A stretch of DNA of 64,000 nt from Lachnospiraceae bacterium (GCA_017387565.1 JAFOEY010000018.1:43374-107373), one strand, 5' to 3'. Positions 53,608 through 63,857 are shown, numbered from the stretch's first letter. Notes: a model not told the origin generated them from the letters alone. Numbers and translations: made by a program.

Positions 53608-54078
53608 ATGAATCTACAAAAAAAGAGTTTCAGTGAAGAAGAAAGAAAAATCTTTTTTTCAATTTTGAAAGAAATTTCCACAAATTCTCGCTTTCACGAA
53701 TGTAATAAATTTATACAACACGGCAATACAACTGTAAAACGGCATTGTATCCGCGTAGCCGCAACCGCCTATTATATTGCTTTAAAGACAGGCATCAAGG
53801 TAAACGAAAGGGAATTGATTCGTGGCGCTTTACTCCATGATTATTTTTTATATGACTGGCATGAAAAACTATTGCGAAATCAAATCCATGGATTTACACA
53901 TCCCAAAACGGCTTTGCAGGAAGCACTAAAAGATTTCACGCTCTCAAAACGTGAAGAAAATATGATTTTGCATCATATGTTTCCGTTAACTCCTTGTCCT
54001 CCGAAATATAGGGAAGGCTGGATTCTCTGCCTCGCTGATAAAATCTGCGCAACCAGAGAAACCATAAATCGAAGATGA
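53608..54078 (+). CDS. HD-domain phosphohydrolase family protein
   Basis: A 156-residue protein with R-H-C-I-R-V (about 50), L-L-H-D-Y-F-L (about 76), H-G-F-T-H-P near 93 and L-A-D-K-I-C-A-T near the end, as in the YfbR/HDIG class of HD proteins (small clostridial forms). Metal-dependent phosphohydrolase is the likely activity; the substrate is unknown. Its stop overlaps the ATG of the next gene (ATGA), which places it in an operon with a membrane protein. Confidence 0.85.
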   Translation: MNLQKKSFSEEERKIFFSILKEISTNSRFHECNKFIQHGNTTVKRHCIRVAATAYYIALKTGIKVNERELIRGALLHDYFLYDWHEKLLRNQIHGFTHPKTALQEALKDFTLSKREENMILHHMFPLTPCPPKYREGWILCLADKICATRETINRR

Positions 54079-54875
54079 TACATTTTTTACAAAATTTTCA
54101 ATTTATACATCTGGATCTTGCTACTCTGATCTGTGTCCTGATGTGGTACAGTTTTTTAGGGTGGTTGTATGAGTCCACCATTTTTTCGCTTTGTGAACAA
54201 GGCATTTTTATGAACCGGGGATATTTCATCGGCCCCTATTGTCCAATCTACGGAGTTGCCTGTGTTTTGAACTTGTACTTATTGGAAGGGATTACAAGTG
54301 GCTTCCGCATCATCTTATTAGCAGGTCTGTCTATCTGTGCAATCGAATATGTAACTTCTTATGCATTGGAAAAAATATTTGGTACCCGCTATTGGGATTA
54401 TAGTTATTATCCTCTCAATATCAATGGTCGTATCAGTGTTGTGTCCGGTTTCTTCTTTGGTATTGTATCCTGGGTTTTGATTAAATGGCTACATCCGCTT
54501 ACTTTACATATGTTGTCACATTTTTCTATGAAATCACGTGTGATTGCTGCAATCGGTTTTACCATTATTTTTGTTTTCGATGCAACTTTTACAATAGTTA
54601 GCATGTGTAATCTCAACAAAAAATGTAAAGCTCTTTATGATGCATGGGATGAACACGTGGAAAATGGGCTGGACATTTTAAATGCCAAAAAGGAAAGTTT
54701 AAATCGATTTACCATCGTCCGAAAAGGAAAAAACATTGTGGTACGATTAAAAGGTGTAAACAGGACTTTCGTTGAACTGGAAACCAGATATCTGAAGGTA
54801 TTCCCTCAATTTAAACATGTAAAATACGGCGTAGTTATCGAAAAACTTAAGGATACCATACGCCGTAATAAATAA
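54075..54875 (+). CDS. Putative ABC-transporter-permease-like membrane protein (PF06541 type)
   Basis: A 266-residue membrane protein with about five hydrophobic helices. The motifs F-L-G-W-L-Y-E-S, N-R-G-Y-F-I-G-P-Y-C-P-I-Y-G and R-Y-W-D-Y-S match the family annotated 'putative ABC transporter permease' in Clostridia. No ATPase partner is adjacent, so the transport role is not shown. A basic 70-residue tail follows the last helix. It is the second gene of a pair with the HD protein. Confidence 0.85.
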   Translation: MIHFLQNFQFIHLDLATLICVLMWYSFLGWLYESTIFSLCEQGIFMNRGYFIGPYCPIYGVACVLNLYLLEGITSGFRIILLAGLSICAIEYVTSYALEKIFGTRYWDYSYYPLNINGRISVVSGFFFGIVSWVLIKWLHPLTLHMLSHFSMKSRVIAAIGFTIIFVFDATFTIVSMCNLNKKCKALYDAWDEHVENGLDILNAKKESLNRFTIVRKGKNIVVRLKGVNRTFVELETRYLKVFPQFKHVKYGVVIEKLKDTIRRNK

Positions 54876-54900
54876 TCTTTTCTCTGCCATCGTTTCTCAC

Positions 54901-55170
54901 TCGCAATCTTTGCGGGATGGTAGCCGCCCATACAAAAATATATATCTTTGCCCACGGAATTTGGCGAGGTTTCTTGGCATTTCTTAGCGGCATAAGCGAA
55001 CAAAAATAATGCCCGGTTTCAACTGTTTGAAGACGAAGTCTGAGTTTTGAAACCGGGCATTTAATATATACTTTGTGAGCATGCCGCTTAGTAATGCCAG
55101 AAACCGAAGTATGAAGTGGACAAAGATATATATTTTTGTATGGGCGGCTGCCATCCCGCAAAGATTGCGA
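54901..55170. repeat. Foldback element, copy 2, between convergent genes
   Basis: Arms 54901-54955 and 55116-55170 pair over 55 bases with one G-U and one A-C mismatch. The inner AATGCCCGGTTTCAA/TTGAAACCGGGCATT stem and its loop are the same as in copy 1, but the outer arms differ. It lies between the stop codons at 54875 and 55183. Confidence 0.87.
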
Positions 55171-55182
55171 ACTATGTAATTT

Positions 55183-56361
55183 TTAATAAGCCATCTTGTA
55201 TATATCAAGCATTTCGTCATATCCGAGCTTCATATATCCATTTAAAACACGGGTTTTGTTGCGAGAACAGCCAAGTGCAAGTGCTTCTAAGCTTTCTTCT
55301 TTCACATCCAGCTCTCTTAAGCTCGTAGGCATTCCCAAATTCTTATAATACTGTTCCTGAAGATCAATGGCTTTTTCAATTGTTTTTTCCGGATGTTCAA
55401 AATCAATATCCAAATTCCACACACGGGAAGCATACTGTAACCATCTGGAAATATTTGCTTTATAAACATATCTTGCCCAACTGCACCATAAGGCTGCGAG
55501 CCCTGCACCATGTGCAACCTGGGGATACATTCCGGACACTTCGTGCTCAAACTGATGAACCGTTAAAAGAAAACTTCTGCCGCACTGCGTCAATCCGTTG
55601 TGTGCAAGAGAAGAAGCCCACATCATATTGGCTCTGGCCTCATAGTCACAAGGATTTTTCAGACAATCATCGCCTGCTTTCATGACGCTTTTAATCACGG
55701 CTTCAGCAATGGAATCCGTCAAATAGGTATCCTCACCGGGACAAAAATATCTCTCTATGGTATGCATGGCAATGTCAACGGCTCCACATGCAGTCTGATA
55801 AGCATTTACGGTATAGGTCAATTCCGGATTTTCAATTGCAAAATCCATTCGGTTGCAGGAACATCCGTATCCCATTTTCTGACCGGTTTCTGCATTGGTA
55901 ATGACACAGGAATTGGACATTTCCGAACCTGCTGCCGACAATGTCAGAATAGCACCTTTTCTCAATGTTTTAGCCGGGACCGCCTTTTGCAAAGAAAAAT
56001 CCCAGACATCAACATCCGGATTGGCTGCTCCGTTAGCAATGTCTTTTGCCGAATCCATAACCGATCCGCCGCCAACGGCTAAAACAAAATCCACGCCTTC
56101 CTGTTTACAGAGTTCAATTCCTTTACGAACCAGTGAAAGCTCCGGATTAGCTACCACACCACCTAATTCAACATATGCAATCTGCTCTTCATCCAGACAT
56201 TTTCTGACCCTGTCAAGCAATCCGCTCTTTTGGGCCGACTGACCGCCATAATGCACTAAAACTTTATGCGGATGATACTCTGCCACCAGCTTTCCAACCT
56301 TCAATTCTTCATCTTTGCCAAAATAAACCTTAGTTGGTGTTTCGTAAACAAAATTATCCAT
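55183..56361 (-). CDS. Iron-containing alcohol dehydrogenase (butanol dehydrogenase-like)
   Basis: A 392-residue group III dehydrogenase that reduces aldehydes with NAD(P)H. It has the NAD-binding G-G-G-S-V-M-D-S-A-K (about 96-105) and the metal site of the family: D in A-V-D-I-A-M-H, H in H-T-I-E-R, H in V-H-Q-F-E-H and H in V-A-H-G-A-G. Length and motifs match BdhA/YugJ. Likely end-product formation in fermentation. AGAGGAAGAGAG precedes the ATG. It is convergent with the PF06541-type gene across the foldback element. Confidence 0.93.
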   Translation of the reverse strand: MDNFVYETPTKVYFGKDEELKVGKLVAEYHPHKVLVHYGGQSAQKSGLLDRVRKCLDEEQIAYVELGGVVANPELSLVRKGIELCKQEGVDFVLAVGGGSVMDSAKDIANGAANPDVDVWDFSLQKAVPAKTLRKGAILTLSAAGSEMSNSCVITNAETGQKMGYGCSCNRMDFAIENPELTYTVNAYQTACGAVDIAMHTIERYFCPGEDTYLTDSIAEAVIKSVMKAGDDCLKNPCDYEARANMMWASSLAHNGLTQCGRSFLLTVHQFEHEVSGMYPQVAHGAGLAALWCSWARYVYKANISRWLQYASRVWNLDIDFEHPEKTIEKAIDLQEQYYKNLGMPTSLRELDVKEESLEALALGCSRNKTRVLNGYMKLGYDEMLDIYKMAY

Positions 56362-56456
56362 CTCTCTTCCTCTCTTTTGTACTCTTTTTACAATAGTATT
56401 TTCTTCTTAAATATATGGTATTTAGGGATTATAAATTATATTTTTGACACTTAAAC

Positions 56457-58694
56457 TTATTGTTCAAGAAATCTTATATATAAGTACAACTTTTGATCCT
56501 CATCTGTATAATCATTGGCAGGAATTAATTTCATGTTTGCACTTTTTGTTTGATTATTCAGCCTCATTCGAAACATGATATCAACTACTTTTTTCCCGCT
56601 TTTAAAGCTCTTTTGTAAATATGCAAGATCCGTTTTTTTCAAAAATTCATCCAAATCATCCTCATAAATCTGATTTCTTCTTGCAAAAACACAAAACCAT
56701 GTCGAAATCTGGTTTCCATAGTCATTCTCATTGCTTTTTAAAGACTCATTTACAGAAACAATTTCGTAACTATCCTGCGTAATATTTATTTTTAATATCT
56801 TGTAAAACAACCTGCATAGTGCTTCATGTGCTTCCTGCAATCCTCTGCGGTTTATTCCCTTGTTTTGATAATAATATTCCTTATTTTCATACATTCTCTG
56901 ATCGGCAATAACAGCAATTTGTCGCACGTCTAAATCAGGAAACTCTGCCTTTGTCACGTATCCGATTGAAACGGAAAGTTCTTTTATCAATTCTCCGCTC
57001 CAATGTATGGTAACATCATCAAAATCCATTTTAATTTCTGCTAATCTTTCCTGATCGGTAAAGATCATAGCAACAAATTCATCTCCACCTGTCCGATAAA
57101 CCTTCCCATAGTTACCAAAACACTGAAGCATACACTTTGCTGCTCCCTGTAACAATTCATCTCCGGCAGCATGCCCCTTGGTGTCATTTATATCCTTTAA
57201 AACATTTACATCCATGGAAATATAAACAAAATGTTCCTCTGGCGGGTTTTCCATGTAGATTCGCACATCTTCTTCATAGGCCCTGCGATTAAGACAGCCG
57301 GTCAGCTCATCTGTATTGGATTGTTTGACAAGATTCTCCTCTTTTTTCTTTTCTTCATCAATATCCATCGTGGAACAAATAACCTTTGTCGGAATATGAT
57401 TTTTATCGGTTTCTATGGTAATAAACGACATCCGAATCCAACCGACATTCTTCCCTTTCAGCTCCGTGGAAATAATTTTCTTATCTTTCATCCTTTCCGG
57501 CAATGTTCTCAGATTTGTAAATGCAAGTCCTGTTTCCAGATATTCCGGTGTCATGGTTGCATGCATCACTTCACACATCATCTTTTTAGCATCTACACAA
57601 TTATTTTTTTTCATAACGGCTTCCACGTCACCTTGTTCCATATATTCTTTTGCAGAATTTTTTTCCAAATCAATAATGTGAATGCTATAATAAATATCTG
57701 ACATAGACTTTAATATAGAAAGCTGCTCATCTCTTTCTTTATTTAACCGGAATAATTTAGAAAACATGTAAAGAATGGCAAATGAAGAAATAGATAAATA
57801 AATTAAAACAACCCCTAGAGAGAGCAGTATGTTTTTCTGATAAGTCTCCATCCGGAAGAAAATGCCAACAATATAATCACCATACTCCTCATAAACACAA
57901 TAATTTTTTTCTCCCTGGATTTGACCGGTAATATGATATGGTTTACTCAAATCAATATCCGGAATAGAAATATCCAAGTCCGAAAACGTCTGACCTATTT
58001 TGGATATATCTGTAGCACCATAGATTTCTCCTGTTGTTTTATCAGCAACGCAAATTTCAAATCCTTCGTACATTGGCATATCATCTACAACGATATCTAT
58101 ACTGTTTTGTCTAAGCTGATTTAACAACCGTTTGGGTTCAACACCAATCTGTACCATCCAAGTGCCGGCTTCATTCCAGGTAATTGCATACATCATGCTT
58201 TTACCTTCTGCTGTATTGGGAGTAATATCCTGACACATCGATAACGTTTTATGCTTTAACATCGGAGCAAAATAGCCAATCTGTTCTCCTGAATCAAAAC
58301 TCAATCCGTAATATTCCGGATTTGTCCCATTATAAATACATCCGTTTCTGTCAAACAGATGAATTTCATCCACCGACATCAGTTCCGCTATTTTGACAAA
58401 ATCATCTTCGCCAAGTTCTTTTGTGCCACTTTGGTCAATTATATATGCAATCGACTTGGCTCTGACAATATAGTCCTCTTTTAACGATTCCAACAGTTCT
58501 GTCTCTTCGTATTCGTTTTTTTTCAATACCCCGATTACCTGATTAAGCAGCATTTCCGAAGTATTTTCTGCAGTTCTTTTATTTCCGTAAGTCTGAATAC
58601 CAAATTCCAGCAACATCATTAGCCCCACGACTATTATCATCAGCAGAACTACTTTATACCATTGAGAATATCCCGCTCTTTTGTTTTTTTCCAT
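56457..58694 (-). CDS. Diguanylate cyclase (GGDEF) with extracellular sensor domain
   Basis: A 745-residue protein. Membrane helices at about 12-30 and 292-312 flank a 260-residue extracellular dCache-like region. A PAS-like region (about 330-440) precedes the GGDEF domain (about 460-610) with intact T-G-G-D-E-F and an upstream D-V-N-x-L-K-x-I-N-D. The allosteric R-x-x-D is not evident. About 130 residues follow the GGDEF domain and are unassigned. It makes c-di-GMP in response to an outside signal. Confidence 0.92.
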   Translation of the reverse strand: MEKNKRAGYSQWYKVVLLMIIVVGLMMLLEFGIQTYGNKRTAENTSEMLLNQVIGVLKKNEYEETELLESLKEDYIVRAKSIAYIIDQSGTKELGEDDFVKIAELMSVDEIHLFDRNGCIYNGTNPEYYGLSFDSGEQIGYFAPMLKHKTLSMCQDITPNTAEGKSMMYAITWNEAGTWMVQIGVEPKRLLNQLRQNSIDIVVDDMPMYEGFEICVADKTTGEIYGATDISKIGQTFSDLDISIPDIDLSKPYHITGQIQGEKNYCVYEEYGDYIVGIFFRMETYQKNILLSLGVVLIYLSISSFAILYMFSKLFRLNKERDEQLSILKSMSDIYYSIHIIDLEKNSAKEYMEQGDVEAVMKKNNCVDAKKMMCEVMHATMTPEYLETGLAFTNLRTLPERMKDKKIISTELKGKNVGWIRMSFITIETDKNHIPTKVICSTMDIDEEKKKEENLVKQSNTDELTGCLNRRAYEEDVRIYMENPPEEHFVYISMDVNVLKDINDTKGHAAGDELLQGAAKCMLQCFGNYGKVYRTGGDEFVAMIFTDQERLAEIKMDFDDVTIHWSGELIKELSVSIGYVTKAEFPDLDVRQIAVIADQRMYENKEYYYQNKGINRRGLQEAHEALCRLFYKILKINITQDSYEIVSVNESLKSNENDYGNQISTWFCVFARRNQIYEDDLDEFLKKTDLAYLQKSFKSGKKVVDIMFRMRLNNQTKSANMKLIPANDYTDEDQKLYLYIRFLEQ

Positions 58695-58899
58695 ATGCCC
58701 AAAATCCCTTAATCGAATTTGTTTTCATATTAAGATATGAATGTCAAAAAAATATTTGCCAATTATTTGATTTCATTATGGTATCAACTGACCAAATTTT
58801 AGTCTCACATCCACAATTGTTGAAAATGAAATCGTATCTAATTCTTATCAATACATTATAATATTAAATAGATATCAGTGTCAAAATTATTTCCATTTC

Positions 58900-59313
58900 T
58901 TAAAGGACCATAATTAAAGTTCCCACTGCAATCAGAATACATCCAATCAGGGATTTAGGCGTAAACTTCTCATGTAAAAAGACGAACGCCAAAATTAAAG
59001 TAAAAACCACACTCAGTTTATCAATTGGAACAACCTTTGATGCTTCTCCCACCTGCAAAGCTTTATAGTAGCAAAGCCAGGAAGCTCCCGTTGCCAATCC
59101 TGACAAAATCAGAAATATCCAGCTTTTCTTACTGATTTCTGCAAGTCCGCCCTGAGCATTTGTTAAAAAAACCATTCCCCATGCCATAATGACAACGACA
59201 ACGGTTCTGACTGCCGTTGCAAGATTGGAATTGACTCCATCAATACCGACTTTCGCAAGTATCGATGTCAGTGCGGCAAAAATTGCTGATAATAAAGCAA
59301 ATATAAACCACAT
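58900..59313 (-). CDS. Single-domain EamA/DMT-family membrane protein
   Basis: A 137-residue protein with about five hydrophobic helices and one EamA unit (usual transporters have two, about 300 residues). It has the motifs S-I-L-A-K and Y-Y-K-A-L-Q-V-G and the terminal G-C-I-L-I-A-V-G-T-L. Single-unit members work as dimers, as in EmrE-like proteins. GGGTGAAG lies before the ATG. Substrate unknown. Confidence 0.88.
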   Translation of the reverse strand: MWFIFALLSAIFAALTSILAKVGIDGVNSNLATAVRTVVVVIMAWGMVFLTNAQGGLAEISKKSWIFLILSGLATGASWLCYYKALQVGEASKVVPIDKLSVVFTLILAFVFLHEKFTPKSLIGCILIAVGTLIMVL

Positions 59314-59474
59314 GTTTCTTCACCCTTTCTTTTCTCTTTTGATACTGTACATTTTCTTTTTAATAACTTTTGGTATCTTTATAATTCCGGCACAGTAGCA
59401 CTTGATGATACAAGCGTTTGTATACTGTCTGTACGTAGAATAGCAACTTTTCTCTGAAATTTATCAGATTGATC

Positions 59475-60374
59475 TTACTTCGGCTTCATTGCCACCGCAA
59501 TATGTTTTACTTTTGGGAACTCACTCTCTATGGAATCATGAATTTGTTCTGCGATCTCATCGCTCTTTTTAAGAGAAATATTTCCGTCTGCAAATACTTC
59601 CAAATCCACATAGATTTTATTACCGAATTCCCTTGTCTGAATTCCGGCAATACCAAGCGCATCCGGATGTTTTTGGGCACATTCCGTTATGGCATCACTG
59701 ACCTCTTTGCTGCAGGAATGATCCACCATCTTTTTCATGGCATCCATGAAAATATCCAAAGCAGCCTTTAAAATAAAGATGCAGATTACCAGACTTGCCA
59801 ATGGATCCAGCCATTTATAGCCCATTCTTGCCCCGACAATACCGATTAAGGAACCGATGGAGGATAATGCATCACTTCTGTGATGCCATGCATCTGCCAT
59901 CAATGCTCCACTATCCAGTATTTTGGCATAATGCCTTGTATACCAGTACATAGCCTCTTTGCAGACAATTGAAATAATAGCGGCCATGGCAGCCAGCACA
60001 CCCGGCATTTTTAATTCTTCATACACCCCTGAAGTCAGTTTTTCAATTGCAGCATGACCGATAAATAAACCGGTAATTGCCAGTACGATAGAAAGCACAA
60101 CTGCCGCTACCGACTCCATTCTTTCATGACCATAGGGATGCTCTTCGTCCGAATCCTTTGCGGATAGTTTCACTCCGATAATAACTACAATGCTGGAAAA
60201 AACATCCGATGCCGAATGTATGGCATCCGATACCATCGCTGCTGAATTGGCAACGACACCGGCAAATAGTTTTAAAAGTGATAATATCACATTGCCGATG
60301 ATACTTACATTCGATACTCTTACCGCTTCTTTTTCAAATTGTTCTGCTGTAATACATTTCTTTTCTTTTTCCAT
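59475..60374 (-). CDS. Cation diffusion facilitator metal exporter
   Basis: A 299-residue CDF transporter with six membrane helices. The metal site has the pattern D-A-x-H-S-x-x-D (helix 2, about 50-57: D-A-I-H-S-A-S-D) and A-x-H-H-R-S-D (helix 5, about 163). A cytoplasmic C-terminal domain (about 205-299) has H-K-x-x-x-x-like metal-sensing region. CzcD-type exporters expel Co, Ni, Zn or Mn. A NiCo-like riboswitch lies directly upstream at 60,512-60,590, so cobalt and nickel are the best guess. AGGTAGCG precedes the ATG. Confidence 0.93.
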   Translation of the reverse strand: MEKEKKCITAEQFEKEAVRVSNVSIIGNVILSLLKLFAGVVANSAAMVSDAIHSASDVFSSIVVIIGVKLSAKDSDEEHPYGHERMESVAAVVLSIVLAITGLFIGHAAIEKLTSGVYEELKMPGVLAAMAAIISIVCKEAMYWYTRHYAKILDSGALMADAWHHRSDALSSIGSLIGIVGARMGYKWLDPLASLVICIFILKAALDIFMDAMKKMVDHSCSKEVSDAITECAQKHPDALGIAGIQTREFGNKIYVDLEVFADGNISLKKSDEIAEQIHDSIESEFPKVKHIAVAMKPK

Positions 60375-60484
60375 TTACGCTACCTCCACCAAAACATTTT
60401 ACTGATACATTTTTTCTGATACATCTCTACCCTTCCACTATACCCGTGCATTTTTAACCATCCAAAAGATCTTCATCAGATTAT

Positions 60485-60526
60485 AAAAAACCCACGGGAG
60501 CAGTTTTGTATCTACTGTCCCATGGG
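60485..60526 (-). terminator. Expression-platform terminator of the NiCo riboswitch
   Basis: On the minus strand CCCATGGGACAGT (60514-60526) pairs with ACTGCTCCCGTGGG (60491-60504), followed by six T residues (60485-60490). Its 5' arm overlaps the end of the aptamer P1 stem, so ligand binding and termination exclude each other. Confidence 0.8.
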
Positions 60527-60590
60527 CGATTCATCCACTGTTACGATTGTAACCCGGCTCCAAGCATCCTGCTTTGGCCTGATCAGTTTG
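60512..60590 (-). ncRNA. NiCo (czcD) riboswitch aptamer
   Basis: Read on the minus strand, the order is P1 5' arm ACTG, CAGGC, a stem CCAAGC/GCTTGG, A-G-C-C-G-G-G, a stem TTAC/GTAA, AACAG and GGGACAGT closing P1. The GCCGGG and GGGACAG segments and the four-way layout agree with the NiCo consensus as I remember it. Cobalt or nickel should stabilise the aptamer and allow transcription into the exporter gene that follows 138 bp later. I have not aligned it to Rfam. Confidence 0.8.
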
Positions 60591-60626
60591 TACTGTATTT
60601 AACTTGCAGTGCAAAGAGTTTCTGCT

Positions 60627-60655
60627 ATCTTATCAAAGAGCGCAAAACATGTCAA
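60627..60655 (-). promoter_or_regulatory. Promoter of the NiCo riboswitch/CDF transcript
   Basis: TTGACA (60650-60655, minus strand), 17 bp, TAAGAT (60627-60632). The start would lie near 60,620, about 30 nt before the aptamer. Confidence 0.8.
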
Positions 60656-60752
60656 GCGAAAACTTATCATAGATTACATTATGCATTTTATGATTGTAAG
60701 ATACATTTTTTACAAGCAAACACATTGCATTTGACTTGTCATCATAACAAAA

Positions 60753-60782
60753 TATTCCCGACAACATCTGTCATCGGGAATA
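60753..60782 (-). terminator. Hairpin after the chemoreceptor gene
   Basis: TATTCCCGA/TCGGGAATA with a 12-base loop, followed on the minus strand by TTTTGTT. It lies 60 bp after the stop codon at 60,842. The gap from here to 60,655 contains no gene. Confidence 0.65.
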
Positions 60783-60841
60783 GAAACTATACCAGTATTT
60801 TTGAAAAAGAATCTTGAAACTTTGCAACACCGAGCGGCTTT

Positions 60842-62557
60842 TTACATATGAAATTGTGAGACAACACCGGCCATGTCGTTTGCTGAAGAGCTGACTTCAA
60901 CCGACATGTCTGTCACGGTATTTACGGTATTTAATACTTCATCACTGAAAGAAATGGTTCCTTTTACCGTATCTTCATTGCTTTGGGCAATATCGCTCAA
61001 ATTCTTAATATCTCTGGCAATTTCATCCGTTTCACTACCCAGATGTGTAGTGGCCTCACGGATGGAATCAACACCGAGAGCTACACGGGATACATGATCC
61101 TGCATTTCTTTAAAAATGTCTGCCGTATCCGATACATTTTTCGTCTGCTCATTGATGGCGTTCTGAACATTGTTCATAATCTCCATAGTCAACGACGAAT
61201 TGTTGCTTAGCAACTGGACAATTTGAGATATTTCTATGGATGCTTCATTACTCTGATTGGCCAGTTTGCTGATTTCTTCCGCAACCACGGCAAAACCGCG
61301 TCCTGCCTCACCAGCTCTTGCTGCTTCAATAGAAGCATTCAAAGAAAGCAGGTTTGTCTGATCGGCAATATCCGAAATATAAGTAACAGCAGCCATAATT
61401 CTTTCCACCGATTCATTGGTCTGCTCTGTCTGTTTCTGAATATTTTCAACTTCCGCCAAAACATCCTTATTGGACCTATCCAGTTGATTTAAGGACTTAT
61501 CCACACTGTCTCTTGCATTAAGCATACTCTGTGTCTCATCAGCCAGCTTGTCTACTTCACCAAGTGTCTTTTCCAGATGCCGGTTGATATTATCAATATT
61601 CTGTCGGATATTCTGTGCATTGCCGGTCTGTTCCACTGCTCCGGTAAGCACATTGCGAAGGTCAATGTTTATATTTTCCATCGCATTACTTGCCTGGCCG
61701 GCAACGGCATTCATCTCCTGTGAAGAAGCATTTAAAGTCATCGTATTGTTGGAAATCAAACCGATCATCTTGGAAAGACTGTCTACCAGCTTTTGCGTAT
61801 TGGAAGATAATTCACCGACTTCATCTTTTCTTTCCAGCATCTTTTTCTGAATTTTAACATCCAGATTTCCTTCCGAAATCTGCTGTACCACATCCATACT
61901 GCTCTGAATGCTCTTTGCAATCCCTTTTGAAACAAAGGTACAGACAAAAACGGTCAGTAATAAAATTATAACAATTGCAACCGAAAATACCGTGTTAATC
62001 AAATTCAGACTTGCATAAACTTCATTTATCGGCATTCCGGCAAAAATCATACCAATTATTTCATCACTGTTATTCTGATGTACCGGAATATAATATCCGA
62101 AATAGAATTCATCCTCTACCAGTACGCGGTTTGTAAAGACGTCATTTCCATCTTTCAAAACATTTTCCACCAGAAACTCTCCGGCTTTCGAACCAGTAAT
62201 CCGGTTTCCGGATTCGTCTACAAGAGAGGTAACCAGTCTTTCATCACCATAAAAGAAGGTCACTTCCATGCCGGTCTTTTTTGCAATATCATCAATGAAC
62301 GGTGCGGATAAAGAAACATTATATGCTCCTTTCCAGACATCTCCCGCCGAATTCAAAAAATAATCTCCGTTATTCTGATCATAAGCAGCAAGCACGGCAT
62401 TGGAAGTTGCTCTCAGTTTCTGCTTTGCGTCTTCCAAAAGTTTATTTTTTACAACGGTATTACTGATTAAGATTGCCACAATACACATAACCAGTACCGG
62501 AAATACCGCCAGCATAATCATCTTGTATTGTAACTTTAAATTCCGAAAAAAACTCAA
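60842..62557 (-). CDS. Methyl-accepting chemotaxis protein
   Basis: About 571 residues. Membrane helices at about 14-34 and 190-212 enclose a Cache-type sensor of about 155 residues. HAMP (about 212-265) and a signalling domain (about 300-570) follow, with the hairpin tip E-E-I-S-K-L-A-N-Q and [16 protein letters not shown] near 420. TTG 62557 behind AGGGGGA is preferred; the alternative TTG at 62578 overlaps the stop of the gene before it. It forms an operon with the substrate-binding protein 12 bp upstream, so they may sense the same ligand. Confidence 0.93.
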   Translation of the reverse strand: MSFFRNLKLQYKMIMLAVFPVLVMCIVAILISNTVVKNKLLEDAKQKLRATSNAVLAAYDQNNGDYFLNSAGDVWKGAYNVSLSAPFIDDIAKKTGMEVTFFYGDERLVTSLVDESGNRITGSKAGEFLVENVLKDGNDVFTNRVLVEDEFYFGYYIPVHQNNSDEIIGMIFAGMPINEVYASLNLINTVFSVAIVIILLLTVFVCTFVSKGIAKSIQSSMDVVQQISEGNLDVKIQKKMLERKDEVGELSSNTQKLVDSLSKMIGLISNNTMTLNASSQEMNAVAGQASNAMENINIDLRNVLTGAVEQTGNAQNIRQNIDNINRHLEKTLGEVDKLADETQSMLNARDSVDKSLNQLDRSNKDVLAEVENIQKQTEQTNESVERIMAAVTYISDIADQTNLLSLNASIEAARAGEAGRGFAVVAEEISKLANQSNEASIEISQIVQLLSNNSSLTMEIMNNVQNAINEQTKNVSDTADIFKEMQDHVSRVALGVDSIREATTHLGSETDEIARDIKNLSDIAQSNEDTVKGTISFSDEVLNTVNTVTDMSVEVSSSANDMAGVVSQFHM

Positions 62558-62568
62558 TGTAATTCCCC

Positions 62569-63801
62569 CTACTTCCAATCCACAACTTCTACATTGTGAT
62601 AATACCAGTTAATTCCACCTGTAATTGTTGCATCATCCAGTGTCTTTCCGTTTTCTCCGACTGTTGTTCCATCATTTGTAAGGATTTCTCCGTCAAAGAC
62701 ACCAAACTCGCCGGTTAGGATTTTTTGCTGCATTTCGGCAACTTTTTCCTGTGTTTCATCTTCACACAAAGAGGAAAGCGCTGTCAAACCAACCAGGCTT
62801 TCACTCATACCACCGTAGTAATTGGAGCCATCATAGGTAGCATTAACAATACTGTTCACGTAAGAAGTATAGTACGCACTCCAGTTCCAGATAACAGAGG
62901 TAAGTGTAGCATCCGGCGTTTCCTTGCTCATATCCGAATTATATCCGATGGCCCAGGTTCCGTTTGCTTCGGATGCAGCCTGTGGTGCTGTTGTATCCAC
63001 GTGCTGTGCCAAAACATCACATCCCTGTCCAATCAATGCATCGGAAGCTGCCTGTTCATCATCAGGTGAAAACCAGGAGTTTGTCACGGCTACCAAAACT
63101 TTAGCATCCGGATTTACCAGTTCCACACCCATCGCAAACGCATCAATACCTCCGGTACATTCACTGTTATCACTTCCCATGGCAGATACATATCCAATCA
63201 GATTGCTCTCTGTTTTTAATCCGGCAACAATTCCTGACAAATATCTTGCCTGATAAATCCGGCCAAAGTAATTGGTGAAGTTCTTTCCATTACTCAGATA
63301 ACCGGTTCCGTGCGCAAAATAGATATCCGGATATTTTTCTGCATATTCTGCCGTTTCATCCATATATCCCCAACTGGTTGTAAAAATAATATTACAACCC
63401 TCGTCTATACATTCATCCAATGCTTTCTTTACTGCTTCGTTATCCCCGTCGTCAATCATTTCTTTCCTTACAACCTGATCATCCGACATACCCAGATTGG
63501 ATACCATGCCCTGAATACCCAGTTCATGCGCATAAGTATATCCTGAAGTATCGGCAGCACTGCCTATATACAAAATTCCGACTTTAACATCTTCAATCGG
63601 AATGGTCTTAAGACCTGCAGGATTCGTTTCCGCAACCTCAGCTTTTTCTTCCTTGGTTTCCTGCGTATCTTTTGTGGTTTCCTGACCGGACATCTCCACA
63701 TCATCATTTGTTACTACGTCAACAATAATATCATTGCCGCATCCGGACAATGAAACCGTCATTAACACAGTCATCATGAGTGCCAATAGTTTCTTTTTCA
63801 T
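62569..63801 (-). CDS. BMP-family substrate-binding lipoprotein (nucleoside-type)
   Basis: A 410-residue lipoprotein. A signal peptide with lipobox L-S-G-C ends at about 21, followed by a low-complexity acidic linker. The Med/BMP periplasmic-binding fold (about 60-400) has V-G-I-L-Y-I-G, Y-A-H-E-L-G and I-F-T-T-S-W-G. Members bind purine nucleosides for ABC uptake. No permease or ATPase is seen here, and the downstream gene is a chemoreceptor, so it may serve chemotaxis. ATG 63801 with AAAGGGAA before it is favoured over the ATG six bases upstream. Confidence 0.9.
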   Translation of the reverse strand: MKKKLLALMMTVLMTVSLSGCGNDIIVDVVTNDDVEMSGQETTKDTQETKEEKAEVAETNPAGLKTIPIEDVKVGILYIGSAADTSGYTYAHELGIQGMVSNLGMSDDQVVRKEMIDDGDNEAVKKALDECIDEGCNIIFTTSWGYMDETAEYAEKYPDIYFAHGTGYLSNGKNFTNYFGRIYQARYLSGIVAGLKTESNLIGYVSAMGSDNSECTGGIDAFAMGVELVNPDAKVLVAVTNSWFSPDDEQAASDALIGQGCDVLAQHVDTTAPQAASEANGTWAIGYNSDMSKETPDATLTSVIWNWSAYYTSYVNSIVNATYDGSNYYGGMSESLVGLTALSSLCEDETQEKVAEMQQKILTGEFGVFDGEILTNDGTTVGENGKTLDDATITGGINWYYHNVEVVDWK

Positions 63802-63857
63802 CTGCATTCCCTTTCTTTTACACTTTGAATATTTTTCAAATTACACATAAAAACATT

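Noticed and set aside
42488-55170. Retron or HEARO-type RNA identity for the foldback elements
   Set aside because: No reverse transcriptase or HNH/TnpB-like gene is adjacent to either copy, and I cannot match the core to those families.
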